Positions 12,238 to 24,300 of a stretch of DNA of 64,000 bases are shown here, in pieces. The position numbers were made by a program, and so were the translations under genes. This DNA is from Archivesica marissinica. Lineage: Eukaryota; Mollusca; Bivalvia; Venerida; Vesicomyidae. Below the pieces are notes generated by a model. The model searched no databases and had not been told where the DNA came from. It saw nothing but the letters and a program-made list of their open reading frames with translations. Position 1 is the stretch's first letter; each line of letters begins with the position of its first letter. The DNA is taken from contig CM026394.1 of assembly GCA_014843695.1 (NCBI GenBank), forward strand, positions 43,005,787 to 43,069,786, written 5' to 3'.

Positions 12238-12672
12238 AGCTTTCACATTGCTTTAGCCAATCTAAGACTCAACCAATCATTGCCTTAGCCAAGAGCAAAT
12301 CTAAGGCTCAACCAAGCATTGCCTTAGCCAAGAGTAAATCTAAGACTCAATCAATCATTGCCTTAGCCAAGAGCAAATCTAAGGCTCAACCAATCATTGC
12401 CTTAGCCAAGAGCAAATCTAAGGCTCAACCAATCATTGCCTTAGCCAAGAGCAAATCTAAGACTCAACCAATCATTGCCTTAGCCAAGAGCAAATCTAAG
12501 ACTCAACAAATCATTGCCTTAGCCAAGAGCAAATCTAAGACTCAACAAATCATTGCCTTAGCCAAGAGCAAATCTAAGCCTCAACCAATCATTGCCTTAG
12601 CCAAGAGCAAATCTAAGCCTCAACCAATCATTGCCTTAGCCAAGAGTAAATCTAAGCCTCAATCAATCATTG
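12238..12672 (+). repeat. 39-bp minisatellite, ~11 units
   Basis: Unit ATCATTGCCTTAGCCAAGAG then CAAATCTAAGACTCAACCA. Confidence 0.94.
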
Positions 12673-12954
12673 ATATTAACTGAGCTTTAGATCTGAGAAA
12701 AGGCTTATAACCTCTGACCCTGGGTCTCGCAACTCGCTGCATAGCCCACACCCTGACTGACTGTTTCAGCTAGAAATAGCACACTCTCTAATACGCCAAT
12801 AAACAACTTCCAACAAGCTTTGTACATTTTAGCTCGAAAATACGGAGAATATTTCATTGTTTCAGTGAATGATGATGATCCTTTTAAAATTTCATAAACA
12901 TTGAAATTAATATTTATTATGAGCGGCCATACATGCGAATCATCTTCATAGCCT

Positions 12955-13146
12955 GAAGGGGAAACCTAATCTCGAAGGGGACACCTCTCATCCCAAAGGG
13001 GTCACCTCTCATATCGAAAGGGAAACACTCATCTCGAAGGGGACACCTCATATCGAAGGGGAAGTCTCTCATTTCAAAGGGGACCCCTATCATCGAAGGG
13101 GACACCTCTCATATCGAAGGGGACACCTCTCATCAAACGGGACACC
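12955..13146 (+). repeat. ~20-bp minisatellite
   Basis: Nine or so units of GAAGGGGACACCTCTCATAT with substitutions, ending directly at a SINE. Confidence 0.9.
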
Positions 13147-13149
13147 TCA

Positions 13150-13400
13150 CCGTCTCCGTGGCCTAGTGGTTAAGGCATCCGCCTACAGAGAGGGAGGTCG
13201 AATGTTCGAACCAGAGGTTCGTTCTGATATGGCCGGTTGGTGAGCCGCAAACTAGTTAAATAATGGTTACCGATTGCCTACCAGGCCTGGCATACAAGCA
13301 TAGGATTCAGGAAGTACTGATGTTAATAGGATTCAGGAAGTACTGATGTTAATAAAAAAGAGTGTGTCTCATAAGTCAGAAATGGCTGGCCCTTTACTAT
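13150..13400 (+). mobile_element. tRNA-derived SINE (family F)
   Basis: A box GTGGCCTAGTGGTTAAGGC, B box GTTCGAACC, body with AATGGTTACCGATTGCCTAC and GGATTCAGGAAGTACTGATG (25 bp tandemly doubled). Confidence 0.75.
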
Positions 13401-13667
13401 AAGAAACAAACACTTTACTTGTATACATTTACGAGTGGCTAATGCTACAGACCAAATGTTCATGTGAAATAAATAATACAATCACACACTGAAACAATCA
13501 AATCTTTTATTTTATGACGGATTGAAAAATACTGAAAATGGTGTTTAGCAAATAATATCACACTTAGGTGAAATTCCAATGATAATGAATGATATGCAAT
13601 GAATGGGGGACCATGCCAAAAGCTGGCCGTTTCAATCAAACAAAACAAATAAGGAGAAAAGACAAAT

Positions 13668-13772
13668 TCTCGAATGTTGGAGGAATTTCCTCGAATGTTG
13701 GGAGGAATTCCCTCGAATGTTGGAGGAATTCCCTCGAATGTTCCCTCGAATGTTGGAGGAATTCCCTCCAAA
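13668..13772 (+). repeat. ~21-bp tandem repeat
   Basis: Five to six units of CTCGAATGTTGGAGGAATTC. Confidence 0.88.
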
Positions 13773-14077
13773 CTTGGAAATTCTGTGTGTAACTTTTCCG
13801 AGTGAATTCGGATAAAAATGTTTCTTTTAAATAACAAGGTTAATAAAACTTGGAATATATATTACTTTGGGTGTGTTGGAAAACAACACAATGCCAGCCA
13901 CATATACATAGAATCTCAATGCACAAAAAAGTGATCGCAAAACACATGGTTCGCCAATGGCGAGGTGATCGCCCACATGGTTCGCCGACGGCGAGGGTAA
14001 ATGAACTCAATTATCATCAAAATGGGGTTAACGGGTTAGATCTAAAATAATGTTTTGTTTTGCATGAAGCAAATCTA

Positions 14078-14216
14078 TAATCATTAATGTACCTGCGTCT
14101 TATACATAAATGAATCATTAATGTACCTGCGTCTTATACATAAATGAATCATTAATGTACCTGCGTCTTATACATAAACGAATCATTAATGTACCTGCGT
14201 CTTATACATAAATGAT
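14078..14216 (+). repeat. 34-bp tandem repeat, 4 units
   Basis: Unit AATCATTAATGTACCTGCGT then CTTATACATAAATG. Confidence 0.93.
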
Positions 14217-14405
14217 TACGGTAACCACAAATTGTTGGTGAATTAGCATAAATTGCAAAAGAAAAACAAGAAACATAGAGTACAGCACTGAGAGCTGAAT
14301 GCACAGGTCTGGTCCCGGGGTTACAAAACCGTTCTCAAATCTCATTTGAACTGAAGCTCAAGTCATATGATTGGTTAGTCTGAGATTTGTTCTGTGATTC
14401 CATAA

Positions 14406-14490
14406 GTTTTGCTAAGTATGAGATTTGCTAAGTATGAGATTTGCTAAGTATGAGATTTGCTAAGTATGATGCTAAGTATGAGATTTGCTC
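14406..14490 (+). repeat. 16-bp tandem repeat
   Basis: About five units of GCTAAGTATGAGATTT, one partly deleted. Confidence 0.88.
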
Positions 14491-14640
14491 TGTGATTGGT
14501 TAAGTCTAAGTCTAAATCAATCAATCAGAGAGCTCGAGATTGGAGAAAATCACTTGAGATCAAGAGAAGTGAGATTAGCTTTAGAGCTTGGGACCAGTTT
14601 ACCCATAATTATTCACAAAAACTCCCATGCTCGATATCTT

Positions 14641-15332
14641 TGCAACTATGTACCTCTACTGTATGTTACTTCTGTTTATGACGAGGTAATGTACCTCTAC
14701 TGTGTGTTACTTCTGTCTATGACGAGGTGATGTGGACGATGCTGGTTGTCTATGACGAGGTAATGTACCTCTACTGTGTGTTACTTCTGTTTATGACGAG
14801 GTAATGTACCTCTACTGTGTGTTACTTCTGTCTATGACGATGTGATGAGGACGATGCTGGTTGTCTATGACGAGGTAATGTACCTCTACTGTGTGTTACT
14901 TCTGTTTATGACGAGGTAATGTACCTCTACTGTGTGTTACTTCTGTCTACGACGATGTGATGAGGACGATGCTGGTTGTCTATGACGAGGTAATGTACCT
15001 CTACTGTGTGTTACTTCTGTTTATGACGATGTGATGAGGACGATGCTGGTTGTCTAGGACGAGGTAATGTACCTCTACTGTGTGTTACTTCTGTTTATGA
15101 CGAGGTAATGTACCTCTACTGTGTGTTACTTCTGTCTACGACGATGTGATGAGGACGATGCTGGTTGTCTATGACGAGGTAATGTACCTCTACTGTGTGT
15201 TACTTCTGTTTATGACGATGTGATGAGGACGATGCTGGTTGTCTAGGACGAGGTAATGTACCTCTACTGTGTGTTACTTCTGTCTATGACGATGTGATGA
15301 GGACGATGCTGGTTGTCTAGGACTCCAAGGTA
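14641..15332 (-). repeat. minisatellite overlapping the end of MSL1
   Basis: Composite units built from GACGAGGTAATGTACCTCTA-CTGTGTGTTACTTCTGT blocks and GACGATGTGATGAGGACGAT-GCTGGTTGTCTA blocks. The first unit (15274-15330) encodes the last MSL1 residues; the rest lies downstream of the stop. Confidence 0.9.
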
Positions 15333-15343
15333 ATGAAAATGAT
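15274..15343 (-). CDS. MSL1: MSL1 exon 8 (C-terminus and stop)
   Basis: Acceptor ATTTCAG at 15350-15344, phase 2 in. It encodes SFSLPWSPRQPASSSSHRHR then QK and TAA. FSLPW is the conserved end of MSL1-type PEHE domains. The codons after LPW lie inside the minisatellite at 14641-15332, whose units repeat this coding tail into the presumed 3' UTR. I could not fix a polyadenylation site. Confidence 0.8.
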
Positions 15344-18300
15344 CTGAAATACACATTATGTTTAAAATATAAACCGTATTTCCTTTATAATGATTGAAAT
15401 TAACAAGCTTTAGCAACTTATATTAATCGCTCTGTCGGCGAAGTTGAAAGCATATATACATGTAAATGTCATTCGTGTGGGAGGAAACCGGAGAATGAAA
15501 ACCCACTGTCCGCTCTGGTGTGACCGACCACCGTACCATCTCACATGTCTTAAGTAGCCAGGGTTAAAATACACAATATGACCGGGCGTGCGGACAGACA
15601 TCCCCATGTATAACTCATAAATTAACATGGGGGGGCGTGAGGGCAGGCATCCCCATGTATAACTCATAAATTAACATGGGGGGTGGCGTGAGGGCAGGAA
15701 TCCCCATGTATAACTCATAAATTAACATGGGGGGTGGCGTGAGGGCAGGCATCCCCATGTATAACTCATAAATTAACATGGGGGTGGTGTGAGGGCAGGC
15801 ATCCCCATGTATAACATACAAATTAACATGGGGGTGGCGTGAGGGCAGGCATCCCCATGTATAACATACAAATTAACATGGGGGTGGCGTGAGGGCAGGC
15901 ATCCCCATGTATAACATACAAATTAACATGGGGGGGCGTGAGGGCAGACATCCCCATGTATAACATACAAATTAACATGGGGGGTGGCGTGCGACCAGAC
16001 ATCCCCCATGTATAACATACAAATTAACATGGGGGGGGCGTGAGGGCAGACATCCCCATGTATAACATACAAATTAACATATCAGTCTATAGAACTAGTA
16101 ATACTTACTCAGTTTTAGTGTAGGGTACAGGTAGCCCAAAGGCTGTGACCGGGATCTTGTCAAGCACTTCTATATGACTTACTGAAAACAAAATATCTTA
16201 CATTAACCCTTTGCACGCTAGCAGCAGATAAATATCAGGCTTTGATGTTTGCTATTCTGATAGTGGAGCTAAAACACTAGAATCTAACCCCACCCTGCCC
16301 CTTTTTTGATCCACACTGCTCATTTTTTGATCCACCCTGCCCTTTTGTGACCCACCCTGCCCTTTTGTGACCCACCCTGCACCTTTTGTGACCAACCCTG
16401 CACCTTTTTTGACCCACCCTGCCCCTTTACTGACCCACCCTGCCCATTTTTTTTACCCACCCTGCCCTTTTTCCACTCATGAAATAAACCCTATAAATGC
16501 TGTAGAATAAACTTACTCTCATCTAAACAAGGGTAGAACGACTCGACAGGATCCTCGGGCTTCCTGTACTTGTGACGAGACGCTTGCTGCTTCTTACGTA
16601 ACCGTTCCAGCATCACTTCCTCACGTAATCTCTGATCATCCCATCTAATACACAAAATATTGAAACATTGCAAGCGGCAGTCATCTCTCAACAATAAACA
16701 CAACATCAGCTCAAAATAACACTTTCCGGCCTCTCCATGGAAGAACATTCAAACAGGGGAAATAATCAGTTTCTCTTTTATGCTTTCCAATGATTAGAGT
16801 TTTCTCAGTGAAAGATAACTCCATCTTACACCGCTTTGAAATATGCGACATGCTTGACTAATCCATGTTAATCGCCCTAATTGTTCGATAATCCGAAAGC
16901 CATACATTAATCCGAGACAGATGTTTTCCCCGCGGCATTAAATAAACTTCAAACAGTGATTCAAAATTCCATCAACGCATTATAAATTATAGTCTATAAA
17001 GGGAAGTAAGCGCTAAGGTATGTGTCTAAAAATAGATATGGATTATGTTATATGTTATATTTCGGGTTTTTACGCCTGCATCAGCACCATTTTGGGCTAT
17101 ATCGCCGGCGGGCAGTTTACCTAACAACACCTTTCCTGGGCAGGCTCCAGCGGTTAACCAGTGCTTGGGTGCACCAACCTCCGTAAGAAACTGCCAACTT
17201 TTTCATATAAATGAGACACGGCCTGAGCGGGGCTCAAACCCGTGACCATCAGTGATGATAGGTTACAGTGGTATACAAGTCAGCGACCTTAACCACTCGA
17301 CCACGGAGGCGGACGAAAAAAATAGATATGGAATTTCCGCGTTTCGTTTCTAGAAAATTGATTTTTCTATACAGTGCGCACATACGTCTATAGTACAATT
17401 GGTCTTTTTAAATCATTTTTAAAACTTTAAAAGGCTTTTATCGTAAAGTCTGTTGATATTTGAACAACAGTGAAGTGTGGGTCATTCAGTGAAATCGAAA
17501 TTTTCCGTGCACAACATCCAGGGAAGACGAGGCCGAGTTAACTAGGATACGGGTTGACCGCGTACATGTATATATCATGTCAGAGCTACATGGGGCGTAT
17601 CTATGCAATCAGCTGCCTATGATTTCGGCCTGGACTGATTAGGTTTTTGAACATTTTAGAAGCCCTGATACAGGGCTTTATATAGGGTAAAACCCAATAC
17701 TCAACTTTCACACCTAACATTCGATCCTACACGTTGAGCACACAAGTTTATAAACTCTGTCCATTATTATACAATAACCTAACAGTCTGTACGGTTGCAT
17801 ACCTCTTTCGACGTTTTTCTTCAATCTCAGGTTTTTGGTGACGCCTCGTGAACGTCTCATCTTCGTGATCCTATAAATAATGCATAGAGAGGATACTTGT
17901 TTATGAAAGATATTTGACGGAATGAACAATGAAAGCAATATTATCACGAGCTGGGTTTCCGCGGCCGGTCGCCCAATTGACAAAAAACAAATACCGGTGC
18001 TAAATTTTGTGAATTGGCAAACATATTTGGCTTAACTTTTTAAAAGAAAATTATTTTTTGTTTTCTTTTGGCACAAAATGTTCTGTCAAATACATGGTTT
18101 CAAATATTTATCTGTGAATTATATGGTTCTTAGTTGGCTCCAAGTTTTTCAAATTGCCTAAATTCAGACAGAGGGAACTCTGCACGAGCGATAATCTCAG
18201 CTTTCAAAGTTCACGATTGAAATATAATTCCACAGTTCACTTAAAAGCTAAAATGACAATATTTTCTTTTTATTTTACTTTTAGGCAGGGAAATGTTATT

Positions 18301-21300
18301 TGCGATAGAAAACGACGCTGCCATACTCCAAATAATGGCATCTCAACGTTGCATCGTGATAACGTGGATAGATCAATGTAAATCACCGAGATAGATCCAT
18401 GAATGCAGTTGAGCCATTACGAGCAAGGCATTTAAATTCCACGTTGCATCTTCTCTCTCCCTCGTGGCGATGGATTCCATCCGAATTGAGGTCTAGAGCG
18501 TGATTAATATAAGTCGTAAGAACTTGTTTCGCAATCGAGCTAAGCTAAATTCAAATTGTAATAGCTCAAAACCATCAGTGTACACACCCATTTAATTTAT
18601 AATTACATTACCTCAGTTCCTTCTATCACGTACAAATTTGTATGCGACTTTATTCTAAATGTTGGTACTTCAACTGTAAAGGAAAGAATGGCGAGATTCA
18701 ATAAAACAATAGCATTGTTAATTATGTTAAAAGGGTGCCACTGTTTGTATAGCTATTTCACATACCTTGGGAGTATATTAACTCTTTCAACACCAAGTAA
18801 CTGACATGGACTGGTCCATGATATTCTTAGACCAATAAATGAATTAAGAAAATTACATTCGGACCAGTTCATTTATCAAAATGGGTAATTTTCCCCCCAA
18901 AAATAGTTATATTACTTGAAAAAAGTGCAGATCCTGATGAGACGGCTCGTTACGAGCCGGCTCATCTGGATCTACACTTTTTTGTAAGCCAATTTAGAGG
19001 TCTGTGGTGTTGAAAGGGTTAACTAGCATGTTAGACATAGTTATGACCATGTGCACAAGTATTGACCACTGAACAAATAATTGATATTCACTAAAAAATA
19101 TTTAATTATATTTAACAATATTCACTAAAAAAACATTCAATGATCGATATTTTATTATTTACCGTATATACTTGGCCAAAAGTCGACCGTATTTTCTTCT
19201 AAAATTTGCCCCAAAAAGCTGCATCGACTTATGGCCGAGTCACACAATTTTTTACAAATATTTCAGAAATTTTGCTGCCGATTTACATCAATTATCAGTG
19301 GCAACTATGCTAATATTTGCTGCAGCTATACATACTCGCTACCATGTTAAATAAAAAGTTCAAAAACGGTTCAATTTATCGTTGTTTTATATATTGAGAG
19401 TTTATAATATGCTATTAGTGTGGTTTCATTGCATTGGATATTCTGGATGTAAATATTCTTTGATCTCCAAGAGAGCCGACAGTTTCAAAGCAGTGAATTT
19501 CTGTCCTTTGATCTACCTGACAAATTTTCTGGAAAAGTTGCCTCGACTTATGGGCGGGTGCATGCAAAATACACGTTTTTTAGCCCCAAAATACCACCTC
19601 GACTTATGGCCGAGTATATACGGTACCGGTACTATATAAGAAAATAAACTACAACACTTTAAGAATAATTAAGTGGACACTGTAAGTGCATATTTGAGCC
19701 AAATTTTCAAATCGACCAGTATTGACCTGTATTGACTGCGAGGCCCGGTCAATACTTTTATTGACCCGTCGATTACCAACGTTGTTGTTAAAACATAGCT
19801 ACTACACATTCTTCTGAATACATTCGAACACTAACATTGAAACAGTGTTTCTGTGGTATACAAACTTTCAAAAGTGAAAGTAGGATTTCATATAACGGTC
19901 ATCTGCGCTCCTGAATTGACGTTTGTTTGTCATTGTCAATACTAAACACGCGATACTTTCAAACTAAGATTAGTCTACAAATAAATATGTGAGATATCAC
20001 GGTAAATATGTACCATACCTCGTGTTATTCAAGACACACGAGTTACATTACGCATGAATGTCGACCCTATTTACATTATTTTGTTATGTCAACAAACCGT
20101 GTATACGACGTTTTTTTATTTGTAGAAATACTCAGTTTTTGAGGCAAATATTTGGGGGGGGGGAAATTATACCATATAATAGGAAATTTACATTCTGCAG
20201 ATATTTGCATTTTCACTGATATAGTGTCGCTTTAACAGTATTTATGATTGTATAATGGGTAAGTGGAACGAACATTTATACTCGATATTTTATCCCTATC
20301 AACAAAGAACAAATCTACAAGAAATTATGGAATTTAAGGACAGGTCAGATTTTCAAGTAGTTTTCAAAATCAATTTTTAAGGAAGCACCTGAAAATCAAG
20401 CACTTTTCAAGGAAGCACTGAAATCAAGCACTTTTCAAGGAAGCACTGAAATCAAGTACTTTTCAAGGAAGCACCAAAAATCAAGTACTTTTCAAGGAAG
20501 CACCGGAAATCAAGCACTTTTCAAGGAAGCACTGAAATCAAGTACTTTTCAAGGAAGCACTGAAAACCCAAGTACTTTTCAAGGAAACACTGAAAATCAA
20601 GCACTTTTCAAGGAAGCACTGAATATACCACGTTTGGTGAGTCAGGCTTTGAGGCTGACAAATCAATCGTCTTCTACATGTAACTTGAGCTACAATATTA
20701 ACAACATATTACTAGGTTGTTGTCACAATAAAAATAAATGTATCTAAATTTTAAAAAATCTTGTACGACTCTAGTCATAAGTCGATGGATCATTTTAGAA
20801 GCACTCTTCGGAAGCAAAAAAGGACGACGTATGACCGAGTACAGTGTAACCTGTCTTAAGCAGCCAGCTGTCCGATTAGCGCAGTGGTTAGCGCGCTCGC
20901 TTCTCACCAATGCGACCCGGGTTCGATCCACGGACAGGGAAGTATGTGAGATGGTACGATGGTCGCCAGATCGGACAGGTGGGTTTTCTCCGGGTACTCC
21001 GGTTTCCTCCCACATGAATGACCACATATATTAATTACTCTCGTTGGCTCGGATATAAGCGTATAAGTTGTGAAAACTTGCTTCGCAATCGTTGTAAAAT
21101 AAATAAAGTATAAAAAAAAGCAGCCAGCCAAGGGAATTACAGAAAGTGGCTGTTTAGCATAGATGGCTGCTTAACAGAGGTAAAATGTATAACAAATCAA
21201 CATGTTGGGTATCTGGAAACTGGCTGCTTAATACAGGTTGGCTGCTTAATAGAGGTGACCACTAACACAGGTTTGACTGTATATACAATGTACGGGGTAA

Positions 21301-24300
21301 GACAAGTTTGGAGAGATATGTAACACTTACCCTCTATTTGTGCCTGGGCACTTCTGAGTATATCTGGTCTAGTGTCCAATTCTACTTCATCCGAGACAGG
21401 TTCATAATACGACACATAGTATAAATTGTTTGTTTCTAATGTACTACCCTCCCCTTCCGTAGTCTGAACTGACGTTAGTTTACGTTTTCTATGGGAATCA
21501 CGATGTTTGTTTTTACTTTCTACAGATGCACTGCCAGTTTTTAATAGACTATGTTTTGGCAACTCTGTTAGCCTCTTTGGCTGTGGTCCTGTCTCGAACT
21601 TCCTAGTGACAATAAAAAAACCCAGAAAAGCATTGTTAGTTGAACGTAGGTCAGTCAGGCCTGATTGCGTGTTTAAATGGCGTTATTTAATATAATTCAA
21701 CAAAATAGGGTTAAAATGCACAAAATGACCATTAAATAGAACAAATGAATACATACAGAAGCAGTGATTATAATGGGCCAGTGTATCTTACTGGACAACA
21801 TTCTTTTAGGAAGAAGTGGGGTCCGCAGGGAGCGAAGTCAGGGTCCCTAGGGCGACTATTTCTCCCAAGTCGCCCTCTAGAATGAGCCCTGTTCAGTACA
21901 ATGAAATTGCCAGTTAACTAATGTTAATAAAGAAGCAGTCAAAATGTAGTCTTTCAAAAATCAACTACTCATTTAGTATCAGGACATTGGCTGGATGACA
22001 AATCTGGAAAGAATTGCCCCCCCTAACCAAAGGACAAATCTTGAGGAATTGTCTCCCTTAGCTAGAGAACAATTCTGGAGAAATTGAGGACACAACTGGA
22101 GAGATTATCTCCCCTAGTTAGAGGACAAATCTAGAGAAGTTGTCTACCCTAGTTAGAGAACAAATCTGGAGAAGTTGTCTCTCCTGGCAAAAGGACACAG
22201 AGAAATTGTCTCCCCTAGGTAGAGGATAAATCTGGAGATTATGATATTGTAGTAACTTGTACGCTAGATGTAGTAACTTGTAAGTTAGATGTAGTAATGT
22301 GTACGCTAGATGTAGTAACGTGTAAGCTAGATGTAGTAACGTGTAAGTTAGATGTAGTAACTTGTACGCTAGATGTAGTAACTTGTAAGTTAGATGTAGT
22401 AACTTGTACGCTAGATGTAGTAACTTGTAAGCTAGATGTAGTAACTTGTAAGTTAGATGTAGTAACGTGTAAGCTAGATGTAGTAACGTGTAAGCTAGAT
22501 GTAGTAACTTGTAAGCTAGATGTAGTAACTTGTAAGCTAGATGTAGTAACTTGTAAGTTAGATGTAGTAACGTGTAAGCTAGATGTAGTAACTTGTACGC
22601 TAGATGTAGTAACTTGTAAGTTAGATGTAGTAACTTGTAAGTTAGATGTAGTAACTTGTAAGTTAGATGTAGTATCTTGTTAGTACTAAATAGATATTCA
22701 AACTCTGAAATTGAATGGATTGATTTTTGATTTGTAAATAAATCAATTGCCCCATTGCTAATTGATCCGATTATTCCAATTATTGATTATGGATTTTGAA
22801 ACAGATGAACAATCACTACAGTCAGTCGTTTTAAACAGGAATATGATTTTAATTAAAAGTGACCGAAAATTCAAAAAAGTGCATACCTTTTGTGAGACTG
22901 TTTCTCAAATGGACTCACAATTGGTTCTGTATAACTCATGGTTCCTGGCTTGGGCGGAGGTGATGATACGATATGTGTGGAACCAGCCATTTCCTCTTTC
23001 TGCTTCAGCAATGCCATCCGGCGTTCCATTCTCTGCAGTCGACATTGTAACTGTAATAAAAAATTACCGTAATGGAACATACTGTCATCTCATGTAGTCA
23101 GCACTGACTCTATTGCAGGATTTAAGTCAGCGCTGGCTGCATCGATGATGAAGCCATAACAGAACACACTTGTTTTTATCTTGTTCTTAGCAACTACTAA
23201 CCTCTCTTTGCACACTTCTAGTATATGTACATATTGTAGGCTTAAAGGCTTTTGCAACTTTTTTTATCACACTACCAGTGTCCACTCCTCTTTGGTGAAA
23301 TTATAGTAGCTGAGGAGGCCTGGTAGCTCACTTTTCTAACCCCCCATGCATGGCCATAATAACTCAATTATTGACTGTTAGCCATTAACAGAGAAGAAGA
23401 AGAACAACAACAAAATCTGTTAATAGATTAATCTTAATTGAGTCTCTTTCACTGTTTAATGTTTCTGCCTACATGTACATCGTACAGGGGTCTTTGTTAC
23501 CATTTATGTGTATCTATAGGTACATGTACATTTATATGAAAAAGATTTTTACGGAGGTCAGTGCACTGGTTAAGTACTGGTAGTACTGGTTAACTGCTGG
23601 AGCCTGCCCAGGACACATGTTGTTAGGTAAACTGCCTGTCGCTCAAATGGGAAACCGGTAGCGACGTTAAATAAACTGTACTAAGGTTTATCCTAGAGTG
23701 GGAAAAATGGTCAGAAAAGAGACAGAGCAGGGTGGGAAAGGCAGGGTGCATTTTGAACCGTGATGAGGTGCGGGATTGGGTATTTTGGGGTTAACCCCTA
23801 GAAACTTTTGCTAAATTACGGTGATTGATCAGAGGCAGTATATACTGGAGAAAAAGGTGCACGAGTTACAAGCTGTGTATGTCTGCCCGCCCAAAGGCAC
23901 CTACAGGTACATGTATCGAGGCGTATATAAAAAAATTGTTTTTAAAAAGGAAATAGGGTTAAAGGGCAATCTGGCGGGGTTGCCACAGGGCTGTCATTCT
24001 GCTCTATAAAATCCCTATGTACACTGTACAAATTATTAGTAATGTCATTTATTAAAATCTTGAAACATACTGTACAATGAACAATAAACAGATCTGACTT
24101 AACACTTAAATGGACTTACAATGTAATGCAGTAATTCACTAATTGCCTAGAGTAGGTGCTACTACGTCACCATGATCCATTTATCAAATGTTTTTTCTCT
24201 TGGTTCCTCACCGGTAAGAATAATCAAGATGGGAGTGGTGTCACATCACACACGATATCATTTATCAAATGTTTTTTCTCTTGGTTCCTCACCGGTAAGA

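Noticed and set aside
20880..20940. Functional tRNA gene at 20.87 kb and other tRNA-like heads
   Set aside because: A and B boxes are present, but the acceptor stem is not maintained and each is followed by a conserved SINE body and tail, so these are SINE promoters.
22762..23097. 111-residue plus-strand frame at 22.8-23.1 kb
   Set aside because: It is the antisense shadow of MSL1 exon 2, which has proper splice sites and MSL1 coiled-coil sequence.
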